Counted from the stretch's first letter, positions 41,739-50,214 are shown. The stretch is 64,000 nucleotides of DNA from Chromobacterium vaccinii (GCF_000971335.1 NZ_JZJL01000011.1:51513-115512); one strand, 5' to 3'. Notes: generated from the sequence alone by a model not told the origin. Made by a program: numbers and translations.

Positions 41739-42590
41739 TCAATTTCGACGCAAGCGCGCCATCTGCATCAGCCGCTCGAACAGCTGCAAGTCCTGCTCGT
41801 TCTTCAGCAGCGCGCCAGCCAGAGGCGGCGGCGCATTGCGTTCGTGCAGCCCTGCAAGTTCTTCGGCGCCGATGTTTTCGCCGGACAGCAATTTCAGCCA
41901 ATCCAGCAATTCGGATGTGGTGGGTTTTTTCTTCAACCCGGGCAATTCCCGGATCGAGAAGAACACTTCCAAAGCCTGGCTCACCAACTGTTGCCGGATG
42001 TCCGGGAAGTGGACGTCGATGATGCTCTGCATCGTCTCCGCGTCGGGAAAGCGGATGTAGTGGAAGAAGCAGCGACGCAGGAAAGCGTCCGGCAATTCCT
42101 TCTCATTGTTGGACGTGATGATGATGATGGGCCGCTGGCGGGCACGCACGAACTGCTGGGTTTCGTGGACGAAGAATTCCATCTGGTCCAGTTCGCGCAA
42201 CAGGTCGTTGGGAAACTCGATGTCGGCTTTATCTATCTCGTCGATCAGCAGCACAGGGGCCTGATCGGCCTCGAATGCCTGCCACAGCTTGCCCTTGACG
42301 ATGTAGTTGGCGATGTCGTGCACCTTGTCGCCGCCAAGCTGTGAGTCGCGCAGCCGCGACACGGCGTCGTATTCGTACAGGCCGTGCTGGGCCTTGGTGG
42401 TGGACTTGATCGGCCAAATAATCAGCTCCCGGCCCAGACTGGCCGCGACTTCTTCGGCCAGCATGGTTTTGCCGGTGCCGGGCTCGCCCTTGATTAGCAG
42501 AGGACGCTGGAGCGTAATGGAGGCATTGACGGCCATCATCAGGTCGTCGGTGGCGATATAGCGTTCTGTTCCAGTAAAGCGAGTGTTCAT
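41739..42590 (-). CDS. MoxR-family AAA+ ATPase
   Basis: A 283-residue AAA+ ATPase: Walker A LIKGEPGTGKTML, Walker B VLLIDEIDKAD, sensor 1 IIITSNNEKELPDAFLRR. MoxR ATPases work as chaperones that mature protein complexes, usually with a VWA-domain partner encoded next door. No VWA gene is adjacent here; neighbours are a TerB-like gene and xerC. Partner unknown. Confidence 0.93.
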   Translation of the reverse strand: MNTRFTGTERYIATDDLMMAVNASITLQRPLLIKGEPGTGKTMLAEEVAASLGRELIIWPIKSTTKAQHGLYEYDAVSRLRDSQLGGDKVHDIANYIVKGKLWQAFEADQAPVLLIDEIDKADIEFPNDLLRELDQMEFFVHETQQFVRARQRPIIIITSNNEKELPDAFLRRCFFHYIRFPDAETMQSIIDVHFPDIRQQLVSQALEVFFSIRELPGLKKKPTTSELLDWLKLLSGENIGAEELAGLHERNAPPPLAGALLKNEQDLQLFERLMQMARLRRN

Positions 42591-42652
42591 TATTTATTGC
42601 AAGGGTGGTTGTTTGAGAGGCGTAGAGCCGCCGGGGCGGCGGCTGGAACCGG

Positions 42653-43066
42653 TCATCGGGCGAATTCTCTTTCCAGGTCTTCCAGCGAAATGCCCCAGCT
42701 CTTCATCATATGGCTGAGCAGGGCCATTTCGCTGTCGCTGATGGTGCCGTCCGACTTGCTGATATCCATGGCCAGTACGCAAGTCAGGATGCGTTTGCGG
42801 CGATCGGTGATGTCGGCGAGCAGACTGTCGATGCGCTCGCGCTCCAGCAATTTGATCGAGCCGTCGTCGGATGCTTCGTCGGAAATGTCATCGCATACGT
42901 CGCGCAGAACCTGGGCGAACTGTTTTCTCGGCAGGTTGATCAGGTGGTAAACATGCAGCTTTTCAAGCAGTTCCAGCTCGCGGGGATCCATATTGCCGTC
43001 CGCGATCATGAATATGGCGAGGAGTCTGGCAATCGCCTCCGGACTGTTTTGCGAGTAGTTTCTCAT
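42653..43066 (-). CDS. TerB-like tellurite-resistance-domain protein
   Basis: A 137-residue, mostly helical, acidic protein. The pattern ARLLAIFMIADGNMDPRELELLEKL and a second copy-like ILTCVLAMDISKSDGTISDSEMALLSHMM resemble the TerB domain, where the acidic DGxxDxxE loops bind metal. It lies between a thioesterase and moxR in the same direction. Role unknown; it could be a partner of the MoxR ATPase. Confidence 0.65.
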   Translation of the reverse strand: MRNYSQNSPEAIARLLAIFMIADGNMDPRELELLEKLHVYHLINLPRKQFAQVLRDVCDDISDEASDDGSIKLLERERIDSLLADITDRRKRILTCVLAMDISKSDGTISDSEMALLSHMMKSWGISLEDLEREFAR

Positions 43067-43084
43067 GGCGCGATTCCTTCTTGC

Positions 43085-43513
43085 TTATTGGCCGAGCTTG
43101 GCCGAAAACGATTCCGGCATGGGGGCGACTTGGCGCGCTTGGTAATCAAAGAACACGATGCCCGTTTTCAATCTTGCCACTTCTCTGCCGCTGTTGTCAT
43201 CGATCACTTGATAAATGAAATCCAGCCCCTTGCCGTGGATGTCGGCGATGCCGACGAGAAAGCGCAGGACATCCCCATGAAAGGCTTCGGAGAGATAGGA
43301 AATGGCCGCATCCGCCACTACGATCCCCACATCGCCGACATGCAGCTCATCGGCATGGCCCCAGTGCCGGAGCAGGCGAAGCCGAACCTCCTGGGCCATT
43401 CGCAGCAGGGCATCATTGGATAGATGATTGGCGTAGTTGATATCGCCTATCCTGACATCCAGAAGGGTGTCATAGACGATTTGCTGGGGCGCTTCGATTC
43501 GAATCCTGGCCAT
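43085..43513 (-). CDS. Hotdog-fold acyl-CoA thioesterase
   Basis: A 142-residue protein of the 4-hydroxybenzoyl-CoA thioesterase/YbgC-like group: VRIGDINYANHLSNDALLRMAQE contains the region of the usual catalytic Asp, which here reads Asn-His (YANHLSN). DAAISYLSEAFHGDVL and DFIYQVIDD...VARLKTGIVFFDY complete the fold. It may hydrolyse short acyl-CoA. It is divergent from usp. Confidence 0.8.
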   Translation of the reverse strand: MARIRIEAPQQIVYDTLLDVRIGDINYANHLSNDALLRMAQEVRLRLLRHWGHADELHVGDVGIVVADAAISYLSEAFHGDVLRFLVGIADIHGKGLDFIYQVIDDNSGREVARLKTGIVFFDYQARQVAPMPESFSAKLGQ

Positions 43514-43642
43514 GGCGTATACTGGCAGAGGAGAGTGACGATATGGCCTTTATGTCAAAACTGCCTAAGCTGTGTCAAATGCGGGCGAGGAGATTTTGAT
43601 AGACTGTCGGCGCAAGCCAAGATCATAGAGGAGCTGAACGTC

Positions 43643-44092
43643 ATGTATCAAAGGATATTCGTACCGGTGGACGACAGCGACACGTCCAATATGGCGCTGG
43701 ACGAGGCCTGCAAGCTGGCCAAGGCCTTCGGCTCAACCCTGCGGCTGGTGCATGTGGTGGATCTGGCCCAGTTTGGCTGGGGCGGCACCGAATTTCTGGA
43801 TGCCACCGAGCTGCAAAAATCGATCAAGCAGGCGGGCGAGCAGGTGCTGGGGCTGGCGGGAGACCGCGCCCGAGCGCTGGGCATGGCGCCGGAATGCAAG
43901 ATACTGGAGAGCTGGGGCGACAAGATCGCCGCCGTCTTGTCCGACGAGGCCAGCGCTTGGGGCGCGGACTTGATCGTGATGGGCACCCATGGCCTGGGCG
44001 GGCTGATGCACCTGCTGATGGGCAGCGTGGCCGAAGGCGTGCTGAAAGTGGCGGATATGCCGGTGCTGTTGGTGCGCAACCCCGGCGACTGA
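43643..44092 (+). CDS. Universal stress protein
   Basis: A 149-residue single-domain UspA protein. MYQRIFVPVDDSDTSNMALDEACKLAK opens the Rossmann-like fold; the ATP-binding pattern G-x2-G-x9-G-S is seen in MGTHGLGGLMHLLMGSVAEGVL, and VLLVR ends the fold. GAGGAG stands nine bases before the ATG at 43643, which favours this start over upstream in-frame codons. Confidence 0.93.
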   Translation: MYQRIFVPVDDSDTSNMALDEACKLAKAFGSTLRLVHVVDLAQFGWGGTEFLDATELQKSIKQAGEQVLGLAGDRARALGMAPECKILESWGDKIAAVLSDEASAWGADLIVMGTHGLGGLMHLLMGSVAEGVLKVADMPVLLVRNPGD

Positions 44093-44155
44093 GCCGCGCG
44101 ATGATGGCTTCGTCATTCCGTCCGGGAAGCCCAGGGCGCGCCCTGGCGCCTGAAT

Positions 44156-44193
44156 GAAAAAAGCCAGCCGGGCATGCCGCGGCTGGCTTTTTC
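44156..44193. terminator. Bidirectional terminator between usp and the XRE gene
   Basis: AAAAAGCCAGCCG and CGGCTGGCTTTTT form a long stem with A and T tracts on both sides, serving both convergent genes. A perfect 16-base palindrome (CCAGGGCGCGCCCTGG) lies just upstream at 44131-44146. Confidence 0.9.
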
Positions 44194-44206
44194 GAAGAGC
44201 TGGCAA

Positions 44207-44530
44207 TCAGCTGGCAGCGGCTTCTGCGCCGCCTTCCTGTGCCTCGATCTTGGTGCGTACGGCCTTGCGCAGGCTCTTGTACAGATCGGGGTGGGTTTCC
44301 TTCAAATATTCGACGATCTCGAAATCTTCGCGGCGCACTTTGGACAAGTCGATCTGCTCGACATGAACCAGGCGCAGCAATTCGCGAACGGGTTTCGGCA
44401 TGTTGCGGCCGCTTTCGTAGCGGGAGCCGCCGGATTGAGTAACGCCGATGCGGCTCCAGAACTCTTGCTGGTTCAGGCCAAGCTTGCGACGGATTTCCCG
44501 GGGATTCGGGATCTTTTCAAACAGTTTCAT
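44207..44530 (-). CDS. XRE-type helix-turn-helix regulator
   Basis: A 107-residue DNA-binding protein. The HTH is LGLNQQEFWSRIGVTQSGGSRYESGRNMP (about residues 17-45), followed by a conserved acidic helical tail (IDLSKVRREDFEIVEYLK). Proteins of this form are common in betaproteobacteria; target unknown. The upstream region (44531-44700) is very AT-rich and likely contains its promoter. Confidence 0.85.
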   Translation of the reverse strand: MKLFEKIPNPREIRRKLGLNQQEFWSRIGVTQSGGSRYESGRNMPKPVRELLRLVHVEQIDLSKVRREDFEIVEYLKETHPDLYKSLRKAVRTKIEAQEGGAEAAAS

Positions 44531-44796
44531 GAGTGTTCCTCTCGTATCTGAAACAAATGGTTCTAGTATTTTTTTAGGACTTCGCCCTGCCTACTAAAAA
44601 TAGCAAAAAAAATTCAACAGGAATATTTTTGATGCAGGGAATTTAGTGAAGTTCCATGAATTTGAAAATTCAACTTTGCTAATGTTAGCGGATTCTTATC
44701 GTGCAGGACAATGTTAACAGCATGCGGAACTGTGCATAGACGCAAAAGTGTCGCAAATTTGCAATTGTCCTAGCGGAATGCATAGAAGGGGAGGGG
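44531..44796. other. AT-rich region between the XRE gene and ffs
   Basis: Strongly AT-rich from 44540 to 44700, suggesting promoters for the XRE regulator. An inverted repeat AGGACAAT (44705-44712) / ATTGTCCT (44764-44771) brackets about 50 bases. No gene is supported. Confidence 0.4.
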
Positions 44797-44895
44797 TGGC
44801 GAGCCAAACCCCCGGCACTTGCACTAAATAACTGTGGCTGCTTCCTTCCGGACCTGACCAGGTTCGCTATCGTGCAATGCGGGGAGGCCCGCCAT
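44797..44895 (-). ncRNA. ffs: Signal recognition particle RNA (4.5S RNA)
   Basis: Read on the minus strand, the universally conserved SRP core is present: AACCTGGTCAGGTCCGGAAG followed directly by GAAGCAGCC. The ends are complementary (GGCGGGCC... and ...GGCTCGCC), and the arms flanking the core (TTGCAC and GTGCAA) pair, giving the single long hairpin of small bacterial SRP RNA, about 100 bases. It lacks the Alu domain. The ends are estimated from pairing. Confidence 0.95.
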
Positions 44896-44906
44896 AGAGA
44901 GAACGG

Positions 44907-44935
44907 ATTGTATCCAATGCCCATCTATTTGACAA
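44907..44935 (-). promoter_or_regulatory. ffs: Sigma70 promoter of ffs
   Basis: On the minus strand TTGTCA (44930-44935) and TACAAT (44907-44912) are 17 bases apart, placing the start near 44900, in agreement with the RNA 5' end deduced from pairing. Confidence 0.8.
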
Positions 44936-45057
44936 GCATTTTTATAAGTTTTTGTCGGGCAGTTGCAAGGATCGTCATCTGCATGGCCAGTGACTATTGA
45001 TTGCGAATGGGAGGCGGTGCAGACTCGACAACCAGCTTCCTACTTATGCCAAGCGCC

Positions 45058-46221
45058 ATGAATACCACACCCGCTGCCTTGCTGGCCGAGCTGATCGTCT
45101 TCGATACCACCAGCCGAAACTCCAACCTGCAATTGATAGAGTGGGTTCGTCATTACCTGGCCGGACATGGCTTGGCCAGCAGGCTGACGCACAATGACGA
45201 TGGCGGCAAGGCCAATCTGTTTTGCCGCATCGGCGGCGACGATTTGCCGTTGATCGTATTGTCCGGCCACACCGACGTGGTGCCGGTGGATGGGCAGGAC
45301 TGGTCCTACCCCCCGTTCGAGCTGACCGAGAGCGGCGGCGGGCGATTGTACGGTAGGGGCAGCGCCGATATGAAAGGCTTCATCGCCTGCGTGTTGGCCA
45401 GGGTTCCGGACTTTATCGAGCTGGCCAAGGCCGGCGCGCTGAAACAGGGCATAGGCATTGCGCTGTCCTACGATGAAGAGGTGGGCTGCCTCGGCGTGGG
45501 CAGGCTGATTGACGATCTGGCCGCGCAGGGCGTGACGGTGGCGGGATGTCTGGTCGGCGAGCCGACCTCGATGCGTCCGGTGGTGGCGCACAAGGGAATC
45601 GCCCATTACCGCTGCCGGCTCAAGGGCAGGGCGGCCCATTCCTCGCTGACGCCTCATGGCGTCAACGCCATTGAATACGCAGCCCGGCTGATTACCCATA
45701 TTCGCAAACTGGCGGACGCCGAGGCTTCGTTCGGCCATCGCCAGCCCCTATATGATGTGCCGTTCACCACCATGCAAACCGGGCTGATTCGCGGCGGAGT
45801 GGCATGCAATATCGTGCCGGCAGACTGCGAGTTCATGTTCGAGTGCCGCTGGCTGCCTGGAGATGATCCGCAGCGCCTGGTCGCCTCGGTGGCAGATTAT
45901 GCGGCGACTTTACTGCAGGAGATGCGAGCGGTGGCCGAAGAAGCGGAGATAGAGATCGAGCGCGTGGTGTACAGCCCCGCGTTCGAGGCGGAGTCCGATT
46001 CGGACATCAGTCGCTACGTTCACAGCCTTTGCCGTTGCGCTGGGGAAGGGGTCGCCTACACTACGGAGGCGGGCTTGTTCAGCGAGGCCGGGATACCCTG
46101 CGTGGTGCTGGGACCGGGATCGATAGAGCAGGCGCACAGACCGGACGAATTCATCGAGGCCAGCCAGTTGCAGGCTTGCTACGATTGGCTGGGCCTGCTG
46201 ACTAACAACTTAATCAAATAA
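45058..46221 (+). CDS. argE: Acetylornithine deacetylase
   Basis: A 387-residue M20 metallohydrolase removing the acetyl group from N-acetylornithine in arginine synthesis. VLSGHTDVVPVDGQDW, LYGRGSADMKGFIACVLA, LSYDEEVGCLGVG, VGEPTSMRPVVAHKG and the late AHRPDEFIE carry the metal ligands and catalytic Asp/Glu. The second start possibility is an ATG 12 bases earlier; neither has a strong ribosome site. A terminator follows. Confidence 0.93.
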   Translation: MNTTPAALLAELIVFDTTSRNSNLQLIEWVRHYLAGHGLASRLTHNDDGGKANLFCRIGGDDLPLIVLSGHTDVVPVDGQDWSYPPFELTESGGGRLYGRGSADMKGFIACVLARVPDFIELAKAGALKQGIGIALSYDEEVGCLGVGRLIDDLAAQGVTVAGCLVGEPTSMRPVVAHKGIAHYRCRLKGRAAHSSLTPHGVNAIEYAARLITHIRKLADAEASFGHRQPLYDVPFTTMQTGLIRGGVACNIVPADCEFMFECRWLPGDDPQRLVASVADYAATLLQEMRAVAEEAEIEIERVVYSPAFEAESDSDISRYVHSLCRCAGEGVAYTTEAGLFSEAGIPCVVLGPGSIEQAHRPDEFIEASQLQACYDWLGLLTNNLIK

Positions 46222-46292
46222 CTGTCAGAAATGCTTTGCATCCATAAGCATTAGGCTTCAAAATCCTGGCCCTTAAGCAATGAAGGTCAATT

Positions 46293-46328
46293 GAGCCCGC
46301 CCGGACCTCCGCGCGGGCTCGTTTTATT
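46293..46328 (+). terminator. Terminator after argE
   Basis: GAGCCCGC and GCGGGCTC pair around a GC-rich loop, followed by GTTTTATT. It ends 17 bases before the start of the next gene. Confidence 0.8.
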
Positions 46329-46344
46329 GGGATTCAAAAAAACA

Positions 46345-47727
46345 ATGAGTCAGAACAAGTCGGAAACGGGTGGAGAACTCAAGGCGCGGGATGGTTTTAC
46401 CTCCAGCTTTGGCGTATTGGCGGCGACGTTGGGATCGGCGGTTGGTCTGGGCAATATCTGGAAATTTCCCTATCTGACCGGCACCAACGGCGGCGCGGGT
46501 TTTCTGGTGATTTACGTGCTGGCTACCCTGATGGTGGGGCTGCCGGTGATGATTTCGGAAATCATGCTGGGCCGGAAAGCCAAGCGCGACGCGGTAAGCT
46601 CTCTGGTCAAACTGGCTCCGGCCGGGCAGCCCTGGTGGCTGGTGGGCGCCTTCGGCGTGCTCGCCGCCTTCCTGATCATGGCTTTCTATTCCGAGGTGGC
46701 CGCCTGGGTATTCGCCTACATTTTCAAGGCTATCGGCGGCGAGATTCTGTCGCGCGACCCCAAAGTGACATCCGACGCCTTTGCCGCGCTGATTTCCGAT
46801 CCGGTGCAGTCCTTGCTGTGGCAGTGGCTGGTGCTGGCGCTGATCGGCGGCATCCTGTTGCTGGGCGTATCCAAGGGCATTGAGGCGGTGACCAAGAAAT
46901 TGATGCCGCTGCTGTTCGTGCTGCTGGTGGTGATCGGCGCGCGCAGCCTGATGCTGCCGGGCGCCAGCCAAGGCCTCGCCTTCCTGTTCGCGCCTGATTT
47001 TTCCAAGATCAGCGCCGCCGTGGTGCTGACCGCGATGGGCTTGGCTTTCTTCAAGCTATCCATCGGCATGGGCACCATGATCACCTATGGCAGTTATTTT
47101 CGCGATGATCAGAACATTCCGCTGACCACCTTTCGAGTCATGTGCGCCGACCTGTTCGTGTCGCTGCTGGCGGGCATCGCCATCTTCCCGGCAGTATTCG
47201 CCTTCGGCTTCCAGCCGGCTGCCGGTCCGTCGCTGCTGTTCATCACTATTCCCGCCGTTTTCGCCAGCATGCCGCTGGGGCACTTCTTCATGGTGGTGTT
47301 CTTCGTTCTGACCGCCATCGCCGCCACCGGCGCCATGCTGTCCATCCTGGAGGTGCCGGTATCGGTGCTGAGCGAGCGTTTTGGCATTAGCCGCGTCAAG
47401 TCCACGGTGATCAACCTGCTGCTGCTGGCGCTGGTGGGTTCCGCCTGCGGGCTGTCCAATAGCCTGACGGCTGACTTCAAGATCTTCGGCATGACAATGT
47501 TCGACCTGTTCGACTTCGTCACCTCCAACGTGCTGATGCCGCTGGGAGGCATCTGCCTATGTCTATTCACCGCCTGGGTGTGGGGCTACGACCGCTTCCG
47601 CGCGGCATTGAGCAATGAGGGCGCGCTGAATAACGAGCGGGTGTTGAAGCCGCTGTTCTTCGTGTTGCGCTACGTGTCGCCGCTGCTGATCCTGTATGTG
47701 ATGCTGAAGGGTTTGAAAATTATCTGA
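46345..47727 (+). CDS. Sodium-dependent transporter (NSS/SNF family)
   Basis: A 460-residue LeuT-fold symporter with about 12 membrane segments. The signature FGVLAATLGSAVGLGNIWKFPYLTGTNGGAGFL forms TM1 with its unwound sodium/substrate site; LSIGMGTMITYGSYF belongs to TM6. The family takes up amino acids or tryptophan-like substrates with Na+. Substrate not deducible. The ATG at 46345 (MSQNKSE) lies directly after the argE terminator. Confidence 0.93.
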   Translation: MSQNKSETGGELKARDGFTSSFGVLAATLGSAVGLGNIWKFPYLTGTNGGAGFLVIYVLATLMVGLPVMISEIMLGRKAKRDAVSSLVKLAPAGQPWWLVGAFGVLAAFLIMAFYSEVAAWVFAYIFKAIGGEILSRDPKVTSDAFAALISDPVQSLLWQWLVLALIGGILLLGVSKGIEAVTKKLMPLLFVLLVVIGARSLMLPGASQGLAFLFAPDFSKISAAVVLTAMGLAFFKLSIGMGTMITYGSYFRDDQNIPLTTFRVMCADLFVSLLAGIAIFPAVFAFGFQPAAGPSLLFITIPAVFASMPLGHFFMVVFFVLTAIAATGAMLSILEVPVSVLSERFGISRVKSTVINLLLLALVGSACGLSNSLTADFKIFGMTMFDLFDFVTSNVLMPLGGICLCLFTAWVWGYDRFRAALSNEGALNNERVLKPLFFVLRYVSPLLILYVMLKGLKII

Positions 47728-47731
47728 GGCG

Positions 47732-47765
47732 AAAAAAGCCGGACGCGCAGTCCGGCTTTTTTTTT
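47732..47765. terminator. Bidirectional terminator
   Basis: AAAAAAGCCGGAC and GTCCGGCTTTTTTTTT form a strong stem with long A and T tracts, four bases after the transporter stop and 12 bases before the stop of the converging gene. Confidence 0.93.
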
Positions 47766-47777
47766 GCGTTCGGCGGA

Positions 47778-48056
47778 TCAGGGAAGCGGCGTATCTTCAT
47801 CGGGCGCGACCACCGGCGGCGGGGTAAAGCCGTTGATATCCCTGGCGCTCTTCTCCAGCAGCAGTACGATGGAAGTATTGAGCGCTCCGAACGCCCAACT
47901 GACCAGGAAGAACACCGAATAGGCGCTTAACTTGTCGGCGAACAGCGGGTTGCCGTGAAGCTTGAGCTCGGCGGGTTCAAAGATTGAGAAAAACACGGCA
48001 GTCGCAATCATGGCGATCATGAAAGACGGCCAAAGCAGCAGGATTCCCTTTTTCAT
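47778..48056 (-). CDS. Small membrane protein of unknown function
   Basis: A 92-residue protein with two membrane segments (about residues 6-26 and 46-66) and a polar Pro/Asp-rich tail (PPPVVAPDEDTP). No family recognised. It converges on the NSS transporter gene, but is in its own unit, so no link can be claimed. Confidence 0.75.
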   Translation of the reverse strand: MKKGILLLWPSFMIAMIATAVFFSIFEPAELKLHGNPLFADKLSAYSVFFLVSWAFGALNTSIVLLLEKSARDINGFTPPPVVAPDEDTPLP

Positions 48057-48301
48057 GGATGCCTCCGTTTTAGAATAAAAGCACGGGCAGAAAATCGCCT
48101 GGCGGGCCTTGCAGGTTTCTGATTACGCCATCAGGGCCGATTTGTCGATGGCTGGCGGCAATATCCTGCCTGTGAGGCCAGTGGATACATGTTAAACTAT
48201 GTTCGACAGCGAACGGCCTTCCTTCGGAAGGCAACAAGTAGCATCAGGATTTTTTGATCGGCCGCCCGGCCGGTTCGTTTGTAAAGCTAATGGAGCCTGG
48301 T
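48057..48301. other. Upstream region of the aminotransferase
   Basis: Contains hairpin-forming CCTTCC-TTC-GGAAGG near 48220 and GC-rich GGCCGCCCGGCC near 48260 before the aminotransferase ATG, suggesting a structured leader. No promoter pair assigned; no riboswitch recognised. Confidence 0.35.
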
Positions 48302-49504
48302 ATGACCTCTTCGATCTTCGCCGGCGTGGAACTGGCGCCGCGCGACCCCATCCTCGGACTCAATGAAGCGTTCAACGCTGACGCCCGCAGCACCAAGGTC
48401 AATCTTGGCGTGGGCGTTTATTCCGACGACAACGGCAAGATTCCGCTGCTGGCCGCGGTGCAGGCCGCCGAGAAGGCGCGTCTGGAGGCGCTGCCGGCTC
48501 GAGGCTACCAGCCCATCGAAGGCCCGGCGGCATACGACTCCGCAGTGCAGAAGCTGCTGTTCGGCGAAGGCAGCGAGCTGCTGGCCGCCGGCCGCGTGGT
48601 GACCGCCCAGGCGCTGGGCGGCACCGGCGCGCTGAAGATCGGCGCGGATTTCCTGAAGCGGCTGAATCCGGCGTCCAAGGTCTATATCAGCGATCCGTCC
48701 TGGGAAAACCATCGCGCGTTGTTCGAGTCCGCCGGCTTCGAGGTGGAGAACTACCCGTACTACCATGCAGCCAGCCGCGGCGTGGATTTCTCCGCGATGA
48801 AGGCGCACCTCGCGTCTCTGAGCGCAGGTTCCATCATCGTGCTGCATGCCTGCTGCCATAACCCCACCGGCGCGGACCTGTCCTCAGCGCAATGGGAAGA
48901 GGTGGTATCGGTTTGCCGCGAGCGCGGCCTGGTGCCGTTCCTGGATATGGCTTACCAGGGCTTCGCCGACGGCATCGACGCTGATGCGCTGGCTGTGCGC
49001 CTGTTCGCGGCTTCGGGCTTGCAGTTCTTTGTCGCCAGCTCCTTCTCCAAGAGCTTTTCCCTATATGGCGAGCGCGTCGGCGCGCTGTCCATCGTCACTG
49101 CCGCCAAAGATGAATCGGTTCGCGTGCTGTCCCAGCTGAAGCGCGTGATTCGCACCAACTACTCCAATCCGCCTATCCACGGCGCGGCCATCGTCGCCGC
49201 GGTGCTGTCCAGCCCGGCGCTGCGCCAGCAGTGGGAGGACGAACTGGCCGGCATGCGCGAACGCATCCGCGGCATGCGGCTGGCGCTGTTGGATGCCATC
49301 AAGGCGAACGGCGTCGCCGCGGACTTCTCCTTCATCACGGCCCAGCGCGGCATGTTCTCCTACACCGGCCTGAGCGCCGCGCAAGTGGACCGGCTGCGCG
49401 AGGAGTTCGGCATTTACGCGGTCTCCACCGGCCGCATCTGCCTGGCCGCGTTGAACAGCAAGAATGTCGATTATGTCGCCGCTGCCATCGCCAAGGTGAT
49501 TTAA
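48302..49504 (+). CDS. Aspartate/tyrosine/aromatic aminotransferase
   Basis: A 400-residue PLP aminotransferase of the class I-alpha group (AspC/TyrB type). VELAPRDPILGLNEAFNAD, NLGVGVYSDDNGKIPLL, YQPIEGPAAYD, LHACCHNPTGADL and the PLP lysine in SSFSKSFSLYGERVGAL are diagnostic; RTNYSNPPIHGAAIV follows. It makes aspartate or aromatic amino acids from oxo acids; sequence alone does not fix the preference. The ATG at 48302 has TGGAGCC upstream. Confidence 0.94.
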   Translation: MTSSIFAGVELAPRDPILGLNEAFNADARSTKVNLGVGVYSDDNGKIPLLAAVQAAEKARLEALPARGYQPIEGPAAYDSAVQKLLFGEGSELLAAGRVVTAQALGGTGALKIGADFLKRLNPASKVYISDPSWENHRALFESAGFEVENYPYYHAASRGVDFSAMKAHLASLSAGSIIVLHACCHNPTGADLSSAQWEEVVSVCRERGLVPFLDMAYQGFADGIDADALAVRLFAASGLQFFVASSFSKSFSLYGERVGALSIVTAAKDESVRVLSQLKRVIRTNYSNPPIHGAAIVAAVLSSPALRQQWEDELAGMRERIRGMRLALLDAIKANGVAADFSFITAQRGMFSYTGLSAAQVDRLREEFGIYAVSTGRICLAALNSKNVDYVAAAIAKVI

Positions 49505-49535
49505 GCCAGACTCCAACCTGATTTGGACGCTAGAG

Positions 49536-49560
49536 AGCCCCGGTATGACCGGGGCTTTTC
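49536..49560 (+). terminator. Terminator after the aminotransferase
   Basis: AGCCCCGG and CCGGGGCT pair around TATGA-type loop and are followed by TTTTC. Confidence 0.85.
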
Positions 49561-49573
49561 TATTTGATGAGAA

Positions 49574-49592
49574 AAAGTCATGTCATGACTTT
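49574..49592. promoter_or_regulatory. 19-base perfect palindrome, candidate operator
   Basis: AAAGTCATG-T-CATGACTTT is a perfect inverted repeat with nine-base arms, in AT-rich sequence 270 bases upstream of the orphan gene at 49861. Its symmetry is typical of a dimeric regulator site; which regulator binds is unknown, although a TetR gene lies nearby at 50288-50932. Confidence 0.5.
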
Positions 49593-49760
49593 GGTCAGAT
49601 AAAGCATTCAACAGAATTCTAAATTTATTCATCATTTTTTCCTTGCACTTGTGATGGCCCCGCCACCGGTTGAGTGTCCAAAAGTACAGGTTTCTTCACC
49701 GCTCCACGCTTTTTCCCATTTCAGCATTGTCCGGTCCGGCAAACATCCCCATGATGGAAC

Positions 49761-49780
49761 CAGACATCAATGAATGTCTG
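49761..49780. promoter_or_regulatory. Inverted repeat, candidate operator
   Basis: CAGACAT-CAATGA-ATGTCTG has seven-base perfect arms, 81 bases before the orphan gene start. Confidence 0.4.
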
Positions 49781-49860
49781 ATCGCAAACCATCTCGATGG
49801 CGCGCGATGACAATAATCCAATAATTCGTTTTTTGAGGGGAGACCCTCGGGGTAGATGCC

Positions 49861-50214
49861 ATGACTGCGACTTTTCCTGAAGTGTTGGTTCCGCAGGCCA
49901 TTTCTGCGGGCGCTTTCGACGCGGACGACGCCGATGTCCGCAACAACCTGGGCTTGCTTGGCCTGCTGGATGTGTATTCGCGCGACGGCCGGTATCATCT
50001 GACCGTATCGCTGGAGCCGGTCGGCTCCGATCCGCAGCCCACGCAGTGGACGCTGGAAGCTGAGATGGAAGTATGCGCCGAAGCCAAGGTTGCGCATTGC
50101 AAGCTTGGCCAGGTGCAGTACGTAGGAAATGCTCCGGGCAACCATTTGCGCAAGATGCTCGCCAACGGCGAATTGCACGGTTATCTGACGCAAAACCTTG
50201 CCGAGGCGGCATAA
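49861..50214 (+). CDS. Protein of unknown function, 117 residues
   Basis: An orphan coding region, MTATFPEVLVPQAISAGAFD to NLAEAA, acidic, without signal peptide or membrane segment, and with two cysteines (near residues 72 and 80). Codon use is like neighbouring genes and it has its own terminator, so I accept it as a gene. No family recognised. GGGGTAG stands seven bases before the ATG. It converges with the tetR gene. Confidence 0.75.
   Translation: MTATFPEVLVPQAISAGAFDADDADVRNNLGLLGLLDVYSRDGRYHLTVSLEPVGSDPQPTQWTLEAEMEVCAEAKVAHCKLGQVQYVGNAPGNHLRKMLANGELHGYLTQNLAEAA

Larger units (their letters stand above)
49561..49860. other. Intergenic region with two inverted repeats
   Basis: About 300 bases before an orphan gene. 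It holds a 19-base perfect dyad (49574-49592) and a second inverted repeat (49761-49780), plus a small hairpin GAGGG-GAGA-CCCTC (49835-49848) overlapping the likely ribosome site. No gene seen. Confidence 0.5.

Noticed and set aside
44685..44924. 79-codon minus-strand frame over ffs
   Set aside because: It overlaps the SRP RNA gene and has no ribosome site or recognisable sequence.
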